Source: Candidatus Desulfofervidaceae bacterium
Lineage (GTDB): Bacteria; Desulfobacterota; Desulfofervidia; Desulfofervidales; Desulfofervidaceae
Length of the DNA stretch: 54,084 bases
Assembly (NCBI GenBank): GCA_027064585.1
Contig: JAMOPI010000015.1
Coordinates: forward strand, 1 to 54,084
Direction: 5' to 3'
Made by a program: the position numbers and the translations under genes. Position 1 is the first letter of the stretch; every line of letters starts with the position of its first letter. Under the pieces are notes generated by a model that saw only the letters and a program-made list of their open reading frames with translations, made no database searches and had not been told where the DNA came from. Below, one piece after another: positions 46,231-53,961 of the stretch.

Positions 46231-48273
46231 TTAATCTACCTTATCAAAACGCAGAAATTGCATGGTAAATGATCCTCGGCCTTGCGTAAGGGAACGAAGA
46301 TCCGTAGAATACCCAAACATCCGAGAGAGAGGAACGGTAGCGGTAATTACCGTTACTTTACCACGCTTATCAATGGATTCTACCTGCCCCTTACGGCTAT
46401 TTATATCTCCTATTACTTCCCCCATGTATTCGTCTGGCAAGACCACTTCTAACCTCATAATGGGTTCAAGGAGGATGGGATCGGCCTGCTGGCAGGCCTC
46501 TTTTAGGGCCTGAGAAGCGGCAATGCGATATCCCAATTCTGTAGCGTGCTCATGAGTACCACCTCCACACAAATCCACCTCCAAATCTGTCATGGGATAA
46601 CCAGCTACAACCCCCTGTTGTAATACATTCTGTAAGGCCTCTTCAATGGCAGGCCAAAAGTTAGGAGGAATGTCAGCTTCGGAAAGAGTCCGTTTAAACT
46701 TAACTCCACTTCCACGTGGTAATGGTGTAACTCTTAATTTGACCTGGCCAAAGTGGGGTGTAGTACCTAATTCTTTTTGAAATATCTTTTCTAACTCTAT
46801 AGGTTTGGTAATGGTCTCCCGGTATACTACCTGGGGCTTACCTGTATTGACCCGGGCATGAAATTCCCTTTCCAGGCGATGGATAATAATGTCTAAATGC
46901 AACTCACCCATACCAGAAATGACCGTCTGGCCGGTGTCTTCATCGGTTCTGATTTGAAAAGTAGGATCTTCTTCGGCCAGCTTCTGCAGACCCAAAATGG
47001 CCTTTTCTGCATCCTCTCTTGTCTTTGGTTCTACGGCAATGGATATAACCGGACGGTAAAAGTCAATGGGTTCTAAAATAATAGGATGATTTTCATCACA
47101 AAGGGTGTCTCCTGTCGTTACCTTTTTAAGACCAGCAATGGCCACAATATCTCCTGCCTTTACCTCTTCTAACCGCTCCCTTTTATCGGCGTGTAGACGA
47201 AAGATACGGGCAATACGTTCTTTAGTGCGCTGGCGGGAGTTATAAATTATATCTCCTACTTTCACCTTACCAGAATAGACCCGTACCAGGGTAAGCTTTC
47301 TGCCTTGATCCATCATAATTTTAAAGGCCAAGGCACAAAAGGGGGCCTTTTCGTCTGGAGGACGAGTTTCACTTTTGCCGGTGATGGCGTTGTCTCCTTT
47401 TACAGGAGGAATGTCTACCGGACTGGGTAAATAATCTACTACTGCATCCAAAAGAGGCTGAATACCACGGTTTTTTAAGGCCGCTCCGCACAAGACAGGC
47501 ACAAGCTTAAGTTGCAAGGTGGCTGTACGTATGGCCCGTTTTATCTCTGTTTCAGGAATAGACTCTTCGTTTAGATAAAGCTCCATTATCTTCTCGTCGG
47601 TCTCGGCCAATTTTTCTAAAAGTTGTTCTCTATACTTGGCTGCTTGTTCTTGGTATTCGCTAGGAATATCTGAAATATCATAAGTAGCTCCTAGGGTCTC
47701 ATCGTGCCAAACAATGGCTTTCATTCGTATAAGATCAATTACCCCTTTAAAGTCCTGCTCCACACCTAAGGGAAGCTGCAGGACTAAAGGATTAGCGCCA
47801 AGCTTGTCTTCCATCTGTTTGACGGTACCAAAAAAGTCTGCTCCCAAGCGATCCATCTTGTTAACAAAGGCAATCTTTGGCACTTTATACCGGTCGGCTT
47901 GATGCCATACGGTCTCTGATTGGGGTTCTACCCCACCCACAGCACAAAACACACCAATGGCTCCGTCCAGCACCCGTAAGGACCGTTCCACCTCAATAGT
48001 AAAATCTACATGCCCTGGGGTATCAATGAGATGAATCTCGTGGTCACGCCAATAACAGGTAGTTACGGCCGAAGTAATGGTAATTCCTCTTTCTTTTTCT
48101 TCTGGCATCCAATCCATGATGGCCTCACCGTCGTGCACCTCACCTATACGATGAGACTTACCTGTATAGTAAAGGATGCGTTCAGAAATAGTCGTCTTAC
48201 CTGCATCAATGTGGGCAATAATGCCTATATTACGTACTCTTTTTATGTGGTACCCTTGTTTACTCACTATCAA
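46231..48273 (-). CDS. fusA: Translation elongation factor G
   Basis: GTPase that drives translocation on the ribosome, 680 aa. G motifs are AHIDAGKTT (about residues 20-28), [31 protein letters not shown] and [10 protein letters not shown]; the later [15 protein letters not shown] and [20 protein letters not shown] belong to domains III-V. It is not beside rpsL, rpsG or tuf, and many Deltaproteobacteria carry two EF-G genes, so this may be the second (for example recycling-type) copy. It appears to share a transcript with gatB. Confidence 0.92.
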   Translation of the reverse strand: MIVSKQGYHIKRVRNIGIIAHIDAGKTTISERILYYTGKSHRIGEVHDGEAIMDWMPEEKERGITITSAVTTCYWRDHEIHLIDTPGHVDFTIEVERSLRVLDGAIGVFCAVGGVEPQSETVWHQADRYKVPKIAFVNKMDRLGADFFGTVKQMEDKLGANPLVLQLPLGVEQDFKGVIDLIRMKAIVWHDETLGATYDISDIPSEYQEQAAKYREQLLEKLAETDEKIMELYLNEESIPETEIKRAIRTATLQLKLVPVLCGAALKNRGIQPLLDAVVDYLPSPVDIPPVKGDNAITGKSETRPPDEKAPFCALAFKIMMDQGRKLTLVRVYSGKVKVGDIIYNSRQRTKERIARIFRLHADKRERLEEVKAGDIVAIAGLKKVTTGDTLCDENHPIILEPIDFYRPVISIAVEPKTREDAEKAILGLQKLAEEDPTFQIRTDEDTGQTVISGMGELHLDIIIHRLEREFHARVNTGKPQVVYRETITKPIELEKIFQKELGTTPHFGQVKLRVTPLPRGSGVKFKRTLSEADIPPNFWPAIEEALQNVLQQGVVAGYPMTDLEVDLCGGGTHEHATELGYRIAASQALKEACQQADPILLEPIMRLEVVLPDEYMGEVIGDINSRKGQVESIDKRGKVTVITATVPLSRMFGYSTDLRSLTQGRGSFTMQFLRFDKVD

Positions 48274-48307
48274 CTCTCCAATGATAACAAAATTTGGATA
48301 TTTATTG

Positions 48308-48336
48308 AAACTAAAGGATTTTCAGAGGGATGTCAA
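48308..48336 (-). promoter_or_regulatory. Promoter of the EF-G/gatB transcript
   Basis: On the minus strand TTGACA (48331-48336), 17 bases, then TAGTTT (48308-48313), 35 bases ahead of the start codon. Confidence 0.5.
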
Positions 48337-48466
48337 GCGAGCAAAGTGAGTAGTGAACAGTAAAGGAAGAAAAAAATCGCACGCAACTGGTAGTTGTTGT
48401 GAAGGCTATCTTCATTTTACCTTTTGCTGAAAAACTAGCTATAAGAAGGGTTATAGTTCAGTGTGC

Positions 48467-48790
48467 CTCAAGAATCCGCGATTGATTTGAGGAAAAAGAA
48501 GGGGAATTAAAGTATTCCGCAAAAGTTGATTTAAAATAAACTTAAATTTCTTTTCCTTAAGGAATTATATGCCAAGGCCCTGCTTATGCGGTCAAGAGTT
48601 TTCACTCACTGCTCGCTGCGACCTGTGCTTTTCAGGCACAGGCGACGTTCTTCGGGTTTGCCCTTGACTATCTTCGGTCTTGACAAAAAAGAAAACTGAA
48701 AGGAGGAAGGGAAAAGAAATTTTTGTTTTCTCCTTCTGGCCTTAAAAAGAAAATAACGCCGAAATTTATGCTCGGGCCTTTTATATATTA
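48467..48790 (-). repeat. Intergenic palindromic element, copy E (minus orientation)
   Basis: The left edge CTCAAGAATCCGCGATTGAT and GTATTCCGCAAAAGTTGATT match the reversed R end. Inside are ATATGCCAAGGCCCTG, CTTATGCGGTCAAG, an inner hairpin CCTGTGC-TTTTCAG-GCACAGG (48622-48642) and the reversed pyrimidine segment ending CTTCTGGCCTTAAAAAGAAA. The right end is decayed. The rest of the 634-base gap (48274-48466 and 48791-48907) has the EF-G promoter and the hsp20 leader, with no gene visible. Confidence 0.7.
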
Positions 48791-48907
48791 CGCAAATTAT
48801 TTTTTCAAACAATCTCATTGATCTGGATTGTTTTAAAACTTGACTTTAACAAAACAGTGATTATTTTCTTTTTGGAGTAAGAAAAAAAATAAAGGAGGTG
48901 GTGAGAG

Positions 48908-49351
48908 ATGTTTGAAATCTTACCGATAAGTGCCAGAAGAGAGCTTGAAAGTCTGCGTCGGGAGATGGATAGACTTTGGGAAAACTTCTTTGGTGAAAGA
49001 GGGGGGTTAGAACCTGTTGAAGGTTGGATGCCTGCGTTAGATGTAACCGAAACGAAAGATAACTTGATCGTTAAAGCCGAACTGCCGGGCATCGATCCTA
49101 AAGATGTGGAGATAAGCTTAAGTGGTAATATCTTGACTATAAAGGGTGAAAAGAAACAAGAAAAAGAAGAAAAGGATGAAAACTACCATCTGGTAGAACG
49201 CAGATATGGGAGTTTTGTCCGCAGTATTAGACTGCCCGTAGAAGTACAAGAAGATAAAATTGAGGCTTCTTACAAAAATGGTGTTTTAAAGGTTGTCTTG
49301 CCTAAGTCTGAAAAGGCAAAGAGAAAAGAGATAAAGATAAAGGTAGAATAA
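48908..49351 (+). CDS. Hsp20/alpha-crystallin small heat-shock protein
   Basis: ATP-independent holdase of 147 aa. The alpha-crystallin domain (about residues 40-140) is clear: GWMPALDVTETKDNLIVKAE, LPGIDPKDVEISLSGNILTI, then RRYGSFVRSIRLPVEVQEDK and the closing GVLKVVLPKSE. The N-terminus (RRELESLRREMDRLWENFFG) is typical. AAGGAGGTGGTG precedes the ATG. TTGACT at 48840-48845 may be its -35 box, but no good -10 box follows. A strong terminator ends the transcript. Confidence 0.95.
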   Translation: MFEILPISARRELESLRREMDRLWENFFGERGGLEPVEGWMPALDVTETKDNLIVKAELPGIDPKDVEISLSGNILTIKGEKKQEKEEKDENYHLVERRYGSFVRSIRLPVEVQEDKIEASYKNGVLKVVLPKSEKAKRKEIKIKVE

Positions 49352-49364
49352 ACCCCAGCCTTGC

Positions 49365-49396
49365 AAGGCCCTCTTAGAGGGCCTTTTTTTATTTTT
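49365..49396 (+). terminator. Rho-independent terminator of hsp20
   Basis: A perfect 9-bp stem, AAGGCCCTC-TTA-GAGGGCCTT, followed by TTTTTATTTTT, begins 14 bases after the hsp20 stop codon. Confidence 0.9.
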
Positions 49397-49437
49397 AACA
49401 ATTTAGCCGAGAGATACTTCAAATTTTATCAAACTGA

Positions 49438-49853
49438 GACTGTTTAAAAAATATAGTTAACCGCATAATTCTATGTAATTTGTGGAAACTTTTTCCTTCC
49501 AAGGCCTAATCATAGTTATAGCGCCTCCGCTCCCTTAGCGGTCAAGACCAAGCTCTGCGGGTGAACTTCGGCGCTGACTTTCTATTTGAGATTGGAAGGG
49601 AAAAGAGAAATTTTTTCCCTCTTCCTCCTTTCACAATTTCTTTTTGTCAAGGCCAAGGGTCAGGGCAAACCCGAAGGGCGTAGCCTGTCCAAAGGGCAGG
49701 TCGCAGCGAGCGGAACGAGTGAAGACCCTTGACCGTATAACCGAGGCCCTGGCATATAATCTTTTAAGAGGAGAAGGGATAATTCTGGCGTTTTTCTTAA
49801 TTCTTTTCCATCTCAAATGTTCTTCTCCAAAAATCAATCACGGATGTTGGGAT
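49438..49853 (+). repeat. Intergenic palindromic element, copy F (plus orientation)
   Basis: The left end GACTGTTTAAAAAATATAGT plus CATAATTCTATGTAATTTG is shared with copy C. The core has CCAAGGCCTAATCATAGTTA, GCGCCTCCGCTCCCTTAGCG and a pyrimidine/purine segment. A large palindrome GTCAAGGCCAAGGGTC... to GACCCTTGACCGTATAA follows, with inner hairpin CCTGTCC-AAA-GGGCAGG (49684-49700) and GGTCGCAGCGAGCGGAACGA beside it. The right end is AATCAATCACGGATGTTGGG. It fills most of the 549-base gap before the tRNA gene. Confidence 0.75.
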
Positions 49854-49862
49854 TTTGCAAAC

Positions 49863-49890
49863 TTGACAAAGATAGGTTTCATTGTATTAT
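49863..49890 (+). promoter_or_regulatory. Promoter of the tRNA-Met gene
   Basis: TTGACA (49863-49868), 16 bases, TATTAT (49885-49890). The tRNA begins at 49901, so the 5' leader is only a few bases. The -35 box starts 9 bases beyond the end of repeat copy F. Confidence 0.65.
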
Positions 49891-49900
49891 AAAAATCTAA

Positions 49901-49976
49901 GGGCCCATAGCTCAGTTGGCAGAGCCACCGGCTCATAACCGGAAGGTCCCAGGTTCGAATCCTGGTGGGCCCACCA
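49901..49976 (+). tRNA. tRNA-Met (CAT anticodon, elongator)
   Basis: 76 bases with encoded CCA. The acceptor stem GGGCCCA pairs fully with TGGGCCC; the anticodon arm is CCGGCTCATAACCGG and the T arm is CCCAGGTTCGAATCCTGGT-like. The paired G1-C72 rules out initiator tRNA, which has an unpaired first base. The CCGGC arm with CATAA fits elongator Met better than the lysidine-modified Ile tRNA, though CAT alone cannot decide. It is a single tRNA with its own promoter and terminator. Confidence 0.95.
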
Positions 49977-50035
49977 GAAAAGGCGATGTTATTTTTTTTG
50001 AAGATATTTTTAAACATAGTTTAAAAAACAACTTT

Positions 50036-50070
50036 AAAAAGGTGCGTTTAAAAGACGCACCTTTTTATTT
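50036..50070. terminator. Terminator after tRNA-Met
   Basis: AAAAAGGTGCGT (50036-50047) pairs with ACGCACCTTTTT (50055-50066) around a seven-base loop; T-runs flank it on both strands, so it can work in either direction. The next start codon is at 50077, 10 bases after the stem. Confidence 0.8.
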
Positions 50071-50076
50071 TGCCAA

Positions 50077-50868
50077 ATGAAGGTCAAAGATATAGTTGCA
50101 TATTTTGAACAAAAAGTGCCCTTTGGTTTAGCCGCACCTTGGGACAATATAGGCCTTCAGTGTGGAGATGAGGAGGTAGAAGTAAAAAGAATCGTAGTAG
50201 CACTAGATCCTTCTGAAGCTGCCATCAATTTTGCCATTAAGCAAAAGGCCCAACTCCTTGTTACCCATCATCCTCTTATCTTTTCTCCTCTAAAAAAGGT
50301 TACTTCTTCTGATCCGGTAGCTTCTCTTCTTATGAAGATGATTAAACATGACCTAAATCTTCTTGCCTTACATACTAATCTAGACAGTATAAAGGAGGGA
50401 GTAAGTGCTGCCTTATTGAACCAATTAGGCATTAAAGGTGAAGGGGTAATCCAGCTAGGTAAACTCCCAGAAACCGGCTTTGGGTATTGGGGAAAGTTGG
50501 ACCGGGCCCTAAGTCGGGATGAATTTGTGCGGCTGGTGAAGGAACGCTTGCATGTTCCATTAGTAAGAGTTTTAGGTGAGCGAGATAAAGTACAAAGGAT
50601 AGGTGTTTGTGGAGGTAGTGGGGCAGACTTAATTCCCCTTTGCCTAAAACGAGGAATAGAGGCCTTGGTTTTAGGAGAAATAAAATATCATCCGGCCAGG
50701 TTATTTGAAAATGTGCCTCTTTTGATTATAGAAGTAGGCCATTACGAATCAGAAAAGTTTATCTTGCCAAGATTAAAGGGATGGCTGGAAATACTTTTTC
50801 AACAAAGAGGGAAGAAAGGAGAAGTTCTTCTCTTTGAGGAAACTTCTCCTTATAAATACTACTTTTAA
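50077..50868 (+). CDS. Nif3-like dinuclear metal center protein (YbgI/YqfO family)
   Basis: A 263-aa member of the Nif3/DUF34 family, proposed GTP cyclohydrolase-I-like or metal-chaperone enzymes with an unsettled role. Metal ligands are visible in VTHHPLIF (His64, His65), LHTNLDS and the C-terminal VGHYESEKF; PWDNIGLQCGD is the other family marker. It starts right after the tRNA terminator and has no clear Shine-Dalgarno. The coiled-coil zinc-ribbon gene follows 13 bases later, a pairing common in many bacteria. Confidence 0.93.
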   Translation: MKVKDIVAYFEQKVPFGLAAPWDNIGLQCGDEEVEVKRIVVALDPSEAAINFAIKQKAQLLVTHHPLIFSPLKKVTSSDPVASLLMKMIKHDLNLLALHTNLDSIKEGVSAALLNQLGIKGEGVIQLGKLPETGFGYWGKLDRALSRDEFVRLVKERLHVPLVRVLGERDKVQRIGVCGGSGADLIPLCLKRGIEALVLGEIKYHPARLFENVPLLIIEVGHYESEKFILPRLKGWLEILFQQRGKKGEVLLFEETSPYKYYF

Positions 50869-50881
50869 TAAGGAGGGAGCG

Positions 50882-51619
50882 TTGAAGGAGCAGCTTTTAA
50901 AGCTCATTAAGTTACAAGAATTAGACCTTCAGATCAGGAAGATCAATAAAGAGCTTGAGACGGAACCAGAAGCCATAAAGGCGTTACGTAAGGAATTAAA
51001 AGAGGTAAAGGAAGATTTAGCTACAGCTAAGGCAGAGCTAGAGGAACGAGAGAAGGTAAAACGGGATGCAGAATTAGAACTGCAAGATTGTGAAGAGCGA
51101 ATTAAAAAAAGTAAGCAGAAGATGACAGAAGTAAAGACCAATAAGGAATATCAAGCGTTGTTGACGGAAATTGATGAACTGCAAAGCCTAAAATCAGAGT
51201 GGGAAGATAAAATTATTGTTGCTATGGATGAAATTGAAGAAGCGAAAAAGATCGTAGAAGAAAAGGAAAAAATAGTGAAGGAGTTAGAGCAACGCTTAAA
51301 AGAGGCACAGCAAAGGCTTGAACAGTCCTTTGCTCATTTTAAGAAAGAACTTGCTCAGTTAAGGCAAAAGAGAGAAGAGATGGTCAAGACGATGGACAAG
51401 GAGTTACTCAAACGCTATGACTTCATTCGGTCACGTCGCAATGGTATAGCTGTGGCAGCTGTAAATGCTGAGGTATGTGAGGGATGCAATATGCATATTC
51501 CTCCCCAGAAATACAATGAGCTCTTAAAGGGTGATAAATTGATGACCTGTCCTACCTGTCAGCGTATTATCTACTGGAAGGGTATTTTGGAAAACAATGG
51601 CCAAACAGAAGAGGAATAA
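50882..51619 (+). CDS. Coiled-coil protein with C4 zinc ribbon (CT398/FlgZ-like)
   Basis: A 245-aa protein. About residues 5-180 are one long coiled coil rich in Glu and Lys (for example AELEEREKVKRDAELELQDC), followed by a zinc ribbon: CEGCNMHIPPQKYNELLKGD and then CPTCQRIIYW. This is the fold of CT398/HP0958 proteins, which bind mRNA, flagellar or secretion components. I chose the TTG at 50882 because AGGAGG (50871-50876) sits 5 bases before it; a frame from 50834 would overlap the Nif3 gene. Its end overlaps rnhA by 23 bases. Confidence 0.88.
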   Translation: MKEQLLKLIKLQELDLQIRKINKELETEPEAIKALRKELKEVKEDLATAKAELEEREKVKRDAELELQDCEERIKKSKQKMTEVKTNKEYQALLTEIDELQSLKSEWEDKIIVAMDEIEEAKKIVEEKEKIVKELEQRLKEAQQRLEQSFAHFKKELAQLRQKREEMVKTMDKELLKRYDFIRSRRNGIAVAAVNAEVCEGCNMHIPPQKYNELLKGDKLMTCPTCQRIIYWKGILENNGQTEEE

Positions 51620-52037
51620 CTGGTATTGCCTCTACACCGATGGAGCGAGTCGGGGCAATCCAGGCAAGGCTGGGGCAGGTATTGTTCTCGTCTCGCCCGA
51701 AGGAAAGGTGATATTAAAAAAAAGTTTCTTCTTAGGAGAAAAGACAAATAATGAGGCTGAATATTTGGCCCTTTGGTTAGGGCTTAAGGAGGCTTGCCAA
51801 CGGGGTATAAAGAACTTATGTATATTTGTAGACTCACAATTGGTGGCGAATCAACTTAAAGGGGTTTATAAGCTCAAGGCATCTCATTTAAAGCCAATTT
51901 ACGATCAAATTCGGCAGTTATTAAAGCATTTGTCATATCAAGTTTACCATATAAGAAGAGAAGACAACAAACTGGCTGATAAACTGGCTAATTATGCCAT
52001 TGATTGGGAGTTAAAGCAGGCGGATGGCCGCTCGTAG
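51597..52037 (+). CDS. rnhA: Ribonuclease HI
   Basis: Degrades RNA in RNA-DNA hybrids. The 146-aa protein has the catalytic carboxylates: Asp15 in YTDGASRGNPG, Glu in TNNEAEYLALWLGL, Asp in IFVDSQLVANQL and Asp in REDNKLADKLANYA. It resembles the bacterial/archaeal short RNase HI family without the basic protrusion of the E. coli enzyme. It starts inside the zinc-ribbon gene, and its last ten or so codons (WELKQADGRS) are at the same time the 5' strand of the RNase P RNA P1 helix. Confidence 0.95.
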   Translation: MAKQKRNNWYCLYTDGASRGNPGKAGAGIVLVSPEGKVILKKSFFLGEKTNNEAEYLALWLGLKEACQRGIKNLCIFVDSQLVANQLKGVYKLKASHLKPIYDQIRQLLKHLSYQVYHIRREDNKLADKLANYAIDWELKQADGRS

Positions 52038-52435
52038 CTGTAAAGGCTACGGGAGGAAAGTCCGGGCTCCACAGGGCAGGGTGCTGGGTAACGCCCAGTG
52101 GGGGTAACCCCAGGAAAGTGCCGCAGAAAACAGACCGCCAGCGGCCTCGTGGAATAATAAAGCCTATTCTACGGGGTGCGGGCAAGGGTGAAACGGTGAG
52201 GTAAGAGCTCACCAGTCCAGGTGGTGACACCTGGAGCTAGGCAAACCCCACCCGGAGCAAGACCAAATAGGAGGGCGTTCTCCTCTTAAAGAGGAGATAA
52301 GGGTGGCCCGTCCGATGCCCTCGGGTAGGTCGCTTGAGGCGTCGGGTAACCGACGTCCCAGAGGAATGGCCATCGCCTGAGGAGGGGTGACCCTCTTCAG
52401 GAGACAGAACCCGGCTTACAGCCTGCTTTAACTCC
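52007..52435 (+). ncRNA. rnpB: RNase P RNA, bacterial class A
   Basis: About 429 bases. The outer helix P1 is GGAGTTAAAGCAGGC (52007-52021) with GCCTGCTTTAACTCC (52421-52435). The conserved P4 strands and their neighbours are GAGGAAAGTCCGGGCTCC (about 52053) and AGACAGAACCCGGCTTA (about 52403). The internal landmarks GAAACGGTGAGGTAAGAGCT and GCAAACCCCACC are typical. The RNA cuts the 5' leader from pre-tRNA. Its 5' end overlaps the end of rnhA by about 30 bases. Confidence 0.96.
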
Positions 52436-52446
52436 TTAATAAAAAT

Positions 52447-52482
52447 GCCCTCTTTCTTTTTGAGGAAAGAGGGCTTATTTTT
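52447..52482. terminator. Bidirectional terminator between rnpB and the sigma factor gene
   Basis: GCCCTCTTTC (52447-52456) pairs perfectly with GAAAGAGGGC (52465-52474) and is flanked by TTATTTTT on the plus strand and ATTTTTATT on the minus strand. It can end both rnpB and the convergent sigma factor transcript. Confidence 0.88.
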
Positions 52483-52515
52483 ACGCAAGGTGTGAGATCA
52501 AAAAGAAATTACGAC

Positions 52516-53799
52516 CTAAAGAAAGTTTTCCAAGTCTAGATTTAAATTTTCTGAGGCCATTTTTAGTTTTTGCAAGGCTCGTTTTTCTATCTGCCTAATC
52601 CTCTCCCGCGAGACCTTGAAGCGCTTACCGATCTCTTCTAAAGTGTGTTCACTTTCTCCCCCAAGACCAAAACGCAACCGTAAGATTTCCTGCTCGCGTG
52701 GGGTAAGAGTAGCCAGGATGACCTGCAGTTTTCGGGAAAGTTCAGCGTGTGTCACTGCATCAAATGGGGAGACGGCCTTTGCGTCCTCAATAAAGTCTTT
52801 TAAGGTGCTGTCTTCATCTCCAATAGGAGATTCAAGAGAAATTGGTTCCTTAACCGAGCAAAGGATTCCTGTAATTTTTTCCAAGGGTAATCCTGTTTTT
52901 TCGGCTACCTCTTTAGGACTGGGTTCTTTTCCGTGCTCTTTAAGAAGTTCATAAAATGCCTTTAAAACCTGGTTTTTTAGTTCTACAAAATGTACAGGCA
53001 AACGGATTGTTTTGGCCTTATCCAAAATGGCCCGTGTGATGGATTGTCTTATCCACCAAGTGGCATAAGTGCTGAAGCGATGCCCTTTTGTATAGTCAAA
53101 ACGAAAGATGGCCTTCATCAATCCTAAGTTGCCTTCTTGGATTAAATCAGACAGGCTTAACCCTTGTCCTACGTAGCGTTTGGCAATACTTACTACCAAA
53201 CGCAAGTTGGCCCCAATCATTTCATCGCGGGCCTTTTTAATCATTGCTTCTAATCTTTCAATCCTTTTTACCAGTTTATCAAGTTCAGGATCACGGTAAC
53301 GGTGACGAAGTTTTTTAACCACTTTTACCACGGTATCTAAACGCCGCCTTTTGGGAGCAACGTCCTTTTCCTTCCACTCTTTAATATGAAGCTTGAGTCG
53401 TTTCAATTCAGGATAATTTAATTTGCTGCACAGAATATGAAACATAACTGCATTATATCCTCTCCGAATACGACGCGTGAGTTCCTGTTCTCTTTCTTGG
53501 GTTAAAAGTTCGTAAACACCAATTTCCTGAAGGTAGGCTGTAACTGGTTCTCTTTCTCCCCCTTCTTCCTTTTTTACAGGCAATCTTTCTACTGTTTCTT
53601 TATTAGCTGGTTCGGCTTCTTTTCCCTTTTCTTTAAGTTCATCAATGACCTTAATGTCATTTTCCTCTAAAAGGTCAATAATCTTTTCTACTTCGTCTGG
53701 GTCTATTTCTTCAGCCGGTAAGAGATCATTTAACATATCATAAGTTAAATAGCCGTTTTTTTGGCCTTTTTTGATTAATTGGTCTAGATATCCTTTCAT
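52516..53799 (-). CDS. rpoD: Sigma-70 family RNA polymerase sigma factor, RpoD-type
   Basis: A 427-aa sigma factor. Region 1.1 is recognisable (LIKKGQKNGYLTYDMLNDLL to EKIIDLLEENDIKVID), then region 1.2 (VTAYLQEIGVYELLTQEREQ), 2 (ANLRLVVSIAKRYVGQGLSL, DLIQEGNLGLMKAIFRFDYT, HRFSTYATWWIRQSITRAI), 3 and 4 (LTPREQEILRLRFGLG, LEEIGKRFKVSRERIRQIEK). Region 1.1 argues for the primary sigma. However, the non-conserved region is short, so it is smaller than the roughly 580-aa RpoD of many Deltaproteobacteria; a group-2 relative is possible. It has a near-consensus promoter. Confidence 0.9.
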   Translation of the reverse strand: MKGYLDQLIKKGQKNGYLTYDMLNDLLPAEEIDPDEVEKIIDLLEENDIKVIDELKEKGKEAEPANKETVERLPVKKEEGGEREPVTAYLQEIGVYELLTQEREQELTRRIRRGYNAVMFHILCSKLNYPELKRLKLHIKEWKEKDVAPKRRRLDTVVKVVKKLRHRYRDPELDKLVKRIERLEAMIKKARDEMIGANLRLVVSIAKRYVGQGLSLSDLIQEGNLGLMKAIFRFDYTKGHRFSTYATWWIRQSITRAILDKAKTIRLPVHFVELKNQVLKAFYELLKEHGKEPSPKEVAEKTGLPLEKITGILCSVKEPISLESPIGDEDSTLKDFIEDAKAVSPFDAVTHAELSRKLQVILATLTPREQEILRLRFGLGGESEHTLEEIGKRFKVSRERIRQIEKRALQKLKMASENLNLDLENFL

Positions 53800-53838
53800 C
53801 TTCCCTCAACACTCACCATTTGAATTTGGACATAGTTT

Positions 53839-53867
53839 ATTATGCGAATTCAAATCATGAATGTCAA
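53839..53867 (-). promoter_or_regulatory. Sigma-70 promoter of the sigma factor gene
   Basis: On the minus strand TTGACA (53862-53867), exactly 17 bases, then CATAAT (53839-53844), about 40 bases ahead of the start codon. This near-consensus site suggests strong or self-sustaining expression. Confidence 0.65.
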
Positions 53868-53932
53868 TAGAAAAAGAGTACCCCACAGAGAGTTGTGAAG
53901 ATAACATAAAATTTGATATAAAGCAATACCTA

Positions 53933-53961
53933 TTTGGGGCTGTTTGAAAAATATAGTTAGT
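53933..53961 (+). repeat. Short repeat at the right edge, possible insertion-sequence end
   Basis: GGGCTGTTTGAAAAATATAG plus TTAG closely matches the left end of repeat copy F (GACTGTTTAAAAAATATAGT plus TAA) and the reversed right edge of copy C. A GGCTGTTTGAAAA-type terminus is common for insertion sequences. From 53962 to the end of the window I see no gene, only AT-rich DNA; a transposase could lie beyond the edge. Confidence 0.35.

Noticed and set aside
51988-52488. Frames on both strands across the RNase P RNA
   Set aside because: The region is a clear structured RNA; the frames have no protein similarity that I can see.
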